A stretch of 8,032 bases of DNA from an uncultured Collinsella sp. (GTDB lineage Bacteria; Actinomycetota; Coriobacteriia; Coriobacteriales; Coriobacteriaceae), in assembly GCA_958431945.1 (NCBI GenBank), contig CAUASQ010000072.1:1-8032 (forward strand), in the 5' to 3' direction. The translations under genes were made by a program, and so were the position numbers. The first letter of the stretch is position 1. Each line of letters starts with the position of its first letter. Below are positions 5,679 through 8,032 of this stretch, one piece after another. The notes under the pieces are model-generated. The model was given only the letters and a program-made list of their open reading frames with translations, ran no database searches and was not told the origin of the DNA.

Positions 5679-6845
5679 TTAAGCAGCCGGGCAGATCTTC
5701 TTGAAGAGCTCGATGACGTCGTCGAGCGTTGCCTCACGCGGGTTACCCGGGAAGCAGGCGTCGGCCATGGCGTCCTTGGCCAGGACCTCGATCTCGTCAG
5801 CCTTCATGGCCTCGCAGACGTGCGGGATGTTCACGTCGGCGGAAAGCTGCTTAACGGCGGCGATGGCGGCGTCGGCGGCCTCGTCGGTGCTCATGCCCGT
5901 GGTGTCAACGCCCATGGCAACGGCAACCTTGGCCAGGCGCTCGGCGCAAACCGGCTTGTTGAACTCCATGGCAATCGGCAACAGCATGGCGCAGGCGACG
6001 CCGTGCGGGGTGTCGTAGTGAGCGGACAGGGTGTGAGCCATGGCGTGGTCGATGCCCAGGCCAACATTGGAGAAGCCCATGCCGGCGACATACTGGCCAA
6101 GAGCCATGCCCTCGCGGCCGGAGCCGGGCTGACCGGACTTGGCCTCGGCGACAGAGTCGCGCAGGTTCTCGCTGATCAGCTTAATAGCCTCAAAGTGGAA
6201 CATGTCGGAGAGCTCCCAAGCGCCCTTGGTGGTGTAGCCCTCGATGGCGTGGGTCAGAGCGTCCATGCCAGTGGAAGCGGTCAGGCCGGCAGGCATGGAA
6301 GCCATCATGTCGGGATCGACGACAGCAACCTCGGGGGCATCGTTGGTGTCGACGCACACGAACTTGCGGACCTTCTCGGGGTCGGTGATGACGTAGTTGA
6401 TGGTCACCTCAGCGGCGGTACCGGCGGTCGTCGGCACGGCGATGGTGAACACGGCGTGGTTCTTGGTGGGAGCAACGCCCTCGAGGCTGCGGACATCGGC
6501 GAACTCGGGGTTGTTGATGATGATGCCGATGGCCTTGGCAGTGTCCATGGAAGAGCCGCCACCGATGGTCACGATAGCGTCAGCCTCGGCGGCCTTGAAG
6601 GCCTCGACGCCGTCCTTGACGTTCTGGATAGTGGGGTTGGGCTTGATCTCGGAGTAGAGGCTCCAAGCGATGCCGGCGGCGTCGAGCTCGTCGGTCACCT
6701 TAGCGGTAACGCCGAACTTGACCAGATCGGGGTCGGAGCAGACGAAGATCTTCTTGTAGCCGCGACGCTGGAGCTCGCCGGGGATCTCCTTGATGGCGCC
6801 GGAACCATGATAAGAGATGGTATTGAGAACGAAACGATTAGCCAT
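5679..6845 (-). CDS. fucO: lactaldehyde reductase / 1,2-propanediol oxidoreductase (iron-dependent ADH)
   Basis: A 388-residue group III iron-dependent alcohol dehydrogenase. In E. coli FucO reduces L-lactaldehyde from fucose or rhamnose breakdown to 1,2-propanediol with NADH. The match to E. coli FucO, recalled from memory, is close: NNPEFADVRSLEG (111-123), PTTAGTAAEVTINYVITD (138-155), RKFVCVD (160-166) and MALGQYVAGMGFSNVGLG (247-264). The nucleotide site is GGGSSMDTAKA (95-105), and Asp38 fits NAD preference. The iron ligands are Asp195, His199, His267 and His281, all present. The ATG at 6845 follows GGGAGG by 6 nt; an upstream in-frame ATG at 6887 has no support and would precede the conserved MANRFVLN start. 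No fucose or rhamnose genes are adjacent, so it may serve general aldehyde disposal. Catabolite-type operator candidates lie upstream. Confidence 0.93.
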   Translation of the reverse strand: MANRFVLNTISYHGSGAIKEIPGELQRRGYKKIFVCSDPDLVKFGVTAKVTDELDAAGIAWSLYSEIKPNPTIQNVKDGVEAFKAAEADAIVTIGGGSSMDTAKAIGIIINNPEFADVRSLEGVAPTKNHAVFTIAVPTTAGTAAEVTINYVITDPEKVRKFVCVDTNDAPEVAVVDPDMMASMPAGLTASTGMDALTHAIEGYTTKGAWELSDMFHFEAIKLISENLRDSVAEAKSGQPGSGREGMALGQYVAGMGFSNVGLGIDHAMAHTLSAHYDTPHGVACAMLLPIAMEFNKPVCAERLAKVAVAMGVDTTGMSTDEAADAAIAAVKQLSADVNIPHVCEAMKADEIEVLAKDAMADACFPGNPREATLDDVIELFKKICPAA

Positions 6846-6862
6846 TGATAGCCTCCCATCGT

Positions 6863-6887
6863 GTGCGGGGCACCCATTACGCCCCAC
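6863..6887 (-). promoter_or_regulatory. fucO leader hairpin next to the ribosome binding site
   Basis: In the minus-strand message GTGGGGC pairs with GCCC-CG-CAC (7 bp with a 2-nt bulge) across a 9-nt loop. It ends 5 nt before the GGGAGG Shine-Dalgarno (6857-6852). It may influence translation, but the evidence is structural only. Confidence 0.3.
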
Positions 6888-6904
6888 GCTATGAGTCCCA
6901 TCCT

Positions 6905-6959
6905 AACGCTTTTGAAACAAAAAACGCGTGAGAACGTCAAACTATTTAAAGCGTTTCAA
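6905..6959 (-). promoter_or_regulatory. fucO upstream region with paired CG-centred operator-like sites
   Basis: AACGCTTT (6905-6912) and AAAGCGTT (6948-6955) are inverted copies. TTGAAAC (6912-6918) and GTTTCAA (6953-6959) are another inverted pair. Sites centred on CG with flanking GAAA/TTTC resemble LacI-family or catabolite (cre) operators, but match that consensus only partly. Minus-strand TTGACG (6938-6933) could be a -35, but no good -10 follows. Regulation by carbon source is a suggestion only. Confidence 0.35.
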
Positions 6960-6968
6960 CAGATGATG

Positions 6969-7007
6969 AAAAATAATGCGGCGAAGGGACAGCCCCTTTG
7001 CCGCATT
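6969..7007 (-). terminator. intrinsic terminator of the YoaK-family gene
   Basis: Plus-strand AATGCGGC (6975-6982) pairs with GCCGCATT (7000-7007). The stem continues through a G-T pair and AAGGG/CCCTT to a 5-nt loop, 14 bp in all. On the minus strand it is followed by ATTTTTC. It begins 4 nt after the stop codon. Its TGCGGCGAAGGGAC arm resembles the arm of the palindrome at 4277-4339. Confidence 0.9.
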
Positions 7008-7010
7008 CGG

Positions 7011-7727
7011 TTACTTTCGGCAGCCCTCTTTCCAAGCCTCGGCCGCAACCTTCCAGCGTAAGCGCAAGTCGCGCTCGCGGTCGATAAACATGATGGCAAA
7101 CGCGACAAACAACAGCAAGCTCGCCACGACGATGGCGTGCAGGCCCATGCGCTCAATACACCAGTTGCCCAGCACGGCGCCAAACACAAAGGTAAAGATC
7201 ACGCCAAAGTACAGCACGCCGTTTTCCAAAAAGCCGCGCTTGTGGGTGATGATGTAGTCGTCCACGTTTTGCAGCGCATTGCGCAGGTTACCGATGCACA
7301 TGGTCGTAGCGATGCCGTGACCATGGATCTTGCGGAAGCTCTCGACCTGCATGCCGCAGGCAAACGAAGTGAGGCAGTTGGCGAGCAGGTTGTAACCGCC
7401 ACCGGGGATAAAGCTCACGCCCAGCAAGATGACGGCTTCAAAGAACACCGTTACCTGGCGCCAGTGGATCACGCTGCCAAAACGCTCGTGTACCAGGTCG
7501 GCAAGCATAATGCCCACAGCAAACGACACCACAGGGAAGAAATAGCGCCCCGCAAGTGCCCAATTGCCCTCCGAGATGCTCACGCCCACCAGCAAGATGT
7601 TGCCCGTCTGCGCGTTGGCGAAAACATGGTCGCGCCCAATGTACGAATAAACGTCCATAAAGCCACCGGCGAGCGCCAAGATGATGCCCAGCTCGATGGA
7701 CTCCGATATCTGTTTGGCACGCTGCAT
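7011..7727 (-). CDS. YoaK/DUF1275 family integral membrane protein
   Basis: A 238-residue polytopic inner-membrane protein with about six hydrophobic segments (roughly 11-28, 62-79, 92-108, 112-126, 169-188, 196-215). Family signatures are GGFMDVYSYI followed by HVFANAQTGNIL (34-45), and FACGMQVESFRKIHGHGIAT with CIGNLRN (122-150). The C-terminus is charged and cytosolic (DRERDLRLRWK). DUF1275 proteins are widespread but lack an established substrate; transport is only presumed. The frame is open upstream to 7961, but the ATG at 7727 has AAGGAGG ending 10 nt before it and starts the family-like sequence. The extra upstream codons look non-coding. The gene is probably monocistronic, with its own terminator at 6969-7007. 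No promoter could be confidently placed in 7728-7908. Confidence 0.92.
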   Translation of the reverse strand: MQRAKQISESIELGIILALAGGFMDVYSYIGRDHVFANAQTGNILLVGVSISEGNWALAGRYFFPVVSFAVGIMLADLVHERFGSVIHWRQVTVFFEAVILLGVSFIPGGGYNLLANCLTSFACGMQVESFRKIHGHGIATTMCIGNLRNALQNVDDYIITHKRGFLENGVLYFGVIFTFVFGAVLGNWCIERMGLHAIVVASLLLFVAFAIMFIDRERDLRLRWKVAAEAWKEGCRK

Positions 7728-7908
7728 CGTCGTGCATCCTCCTTGTTGACGACTCTCTCGTGCGTTGGCGGAAACATAGCCGCCGTTCATACTGTAACCC
7801 ATTGACAACATGGCGTGCGCGCGAGACGGCCCCTTCGACACGGGGATACACAGTCTGGAAACAAACGGCACTCGCATCGACACGCCGATCCGCCAGCCCA
7901 TGTACTCC

Positions 7909-7943
7909 ACCAGTCTTTTTAGCCCCGTCCCAAAAAGACTGGT
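7909..7943. promoter_or_regulatory. 12-bp perfect inverted repeat directly upstream of a -10 box
   Basis: ACCAGTCTTTTT (7909-7920) is the exact reverse complement of AAAAAGACTGGT (7932-7943), with an 11-nt spacer. Arm centres are 23 bp apart, about two helical turns. The right arm touches TACAAT at 7944-7949 and the repeat covers the -35 zone, which has no -35 match. It is a good candidate operator or activator site for the gene starting at 7981. No T-run follows on either strand, so it is not a terminator. Confidence 0.6.
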
Positions 7944-7949
7944 TACAAT
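7944..7949 (+). promoter_or_regulatory. -10 box of the gene starting at 7981
   Basis: TACAAT lies 31 nt before the GTG start, giving a leader of about 25 nt. No -35 hexamer is present at 16-18 nt spacing; the 12-bp inverted repeat occupies that place. Confidence 0.45.
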
Positions 7950-7980
7950 TACGTGCAGCATACAAACACCAGGAGGAATC

Positions 7981-8032
7981 GTGGCAAAAAAGCCTCAGCA
8001 CGCTCAGAACAACCAGCGCAGTCAGCAGGGCA
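7981..8032 (+). CDS. 5' end of an unidentified gene (17 codons)
   Basis: A GTG start at 7981 follows AGGAGG (7971-7976) and reads (M)AKKPQHAQNNQRSQQG before the window ends. The visible part is basic and rich in glutamine and asparagine, as in a disordered N-terminal tail. It is too short to name a family. The strong ribosome binding site and the upstream -10 box support it as a real gene divergent from the YoaK-family gene. Confidence 0.7.
   Translation, partial: MAKKPQHAQNNQRSQQG

Noticed and set aside
5820..6848. 342-codon open frame on the plus strand opposite fucO
   Set aside because: It has the same origin: an antisense shadow with extreme Gly/Val/Asp/His composition and no family signature. 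fucO itself is unmistakable on the other strand.
7728..7961. N-terminal extension of the YoaK-family protein
   Set aside because: The frame is open, but the extension lacks membrane or family character and crosses the palindrome at 7909-7943. The AAGGAGG site clearly favours the ATG at 7727.

Overview
The window comes from a GC-rich bacterial chromosome. Gene content, codon usage and GC-rich palindromic spacers suggest an actinobacterial gut anaerobe of the Coriobacteriia, close to Collinsella. That placement is inference from recognised protein families, not a database match. All complete genes look like chromosomal housekeeping or metabolic genes. There is no transposase, integrase, phage module, tRNA, rRNA or CRISPR array.

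Layout from left to right: the 5' end of an unknown minus-strand gene (1-39); a minus-strand TrpR-related YerC/YecD-type regulator with its own terminator; a plus-strand four-helix 'phage holin family' membrane protein; a minus-strand Rrf2/IscR-like regulator with four cysteines, divergent from plus-strand cysK (cysteine synthase); then mnmA (tRNA 2-thiouridylase). Next come three minus-strand genes: an M42 metallo-aminopeptidase, a FucO-like iron-dependent lactaldehyde reductase, and a YoaK/DUF1275 membrane protein. The window ends in the first 17 codons of a plus-strand gene.

The functional centre is the sulfur block 1356-4258. A probable Fe-S-sensing Rrf2 regulator faces cysK across a 253-bp spacer that holds a good sigma-70 promoter, a 6-10-6 inverted repeat between its -35 and -10, and a nested hairpin starting about 2 nt after the predicted transcription start. 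mnmA follows. It consumes cysteine-derived sulfur, so the order resembles an iscR-iscS-iscU-mnmA cluster with cysK in place of iscS/iscU. The mnmA ribosome binding site lies just behind a strong intrinsic terminator whose stem begins at the predicted start site of an extended -10 promoter.

The least explained part of the window is its intergenic palindromes. They are a 23-bp perfect inverted repeat between mnmA and the M42 gene, a 128-nt nested palindrome with 30-bp perfect arms between fucO and the M42 gene, a 12-bp perfect repeat upstream of the last gene, and two smaller hairpins sharing a GGGAC/GTCCC core with the 23-bp element. These may belong to a dispersed extragenic palindrome family. 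I found no convincing new multi-gene system. The best leads are regulatory and repeat structures.
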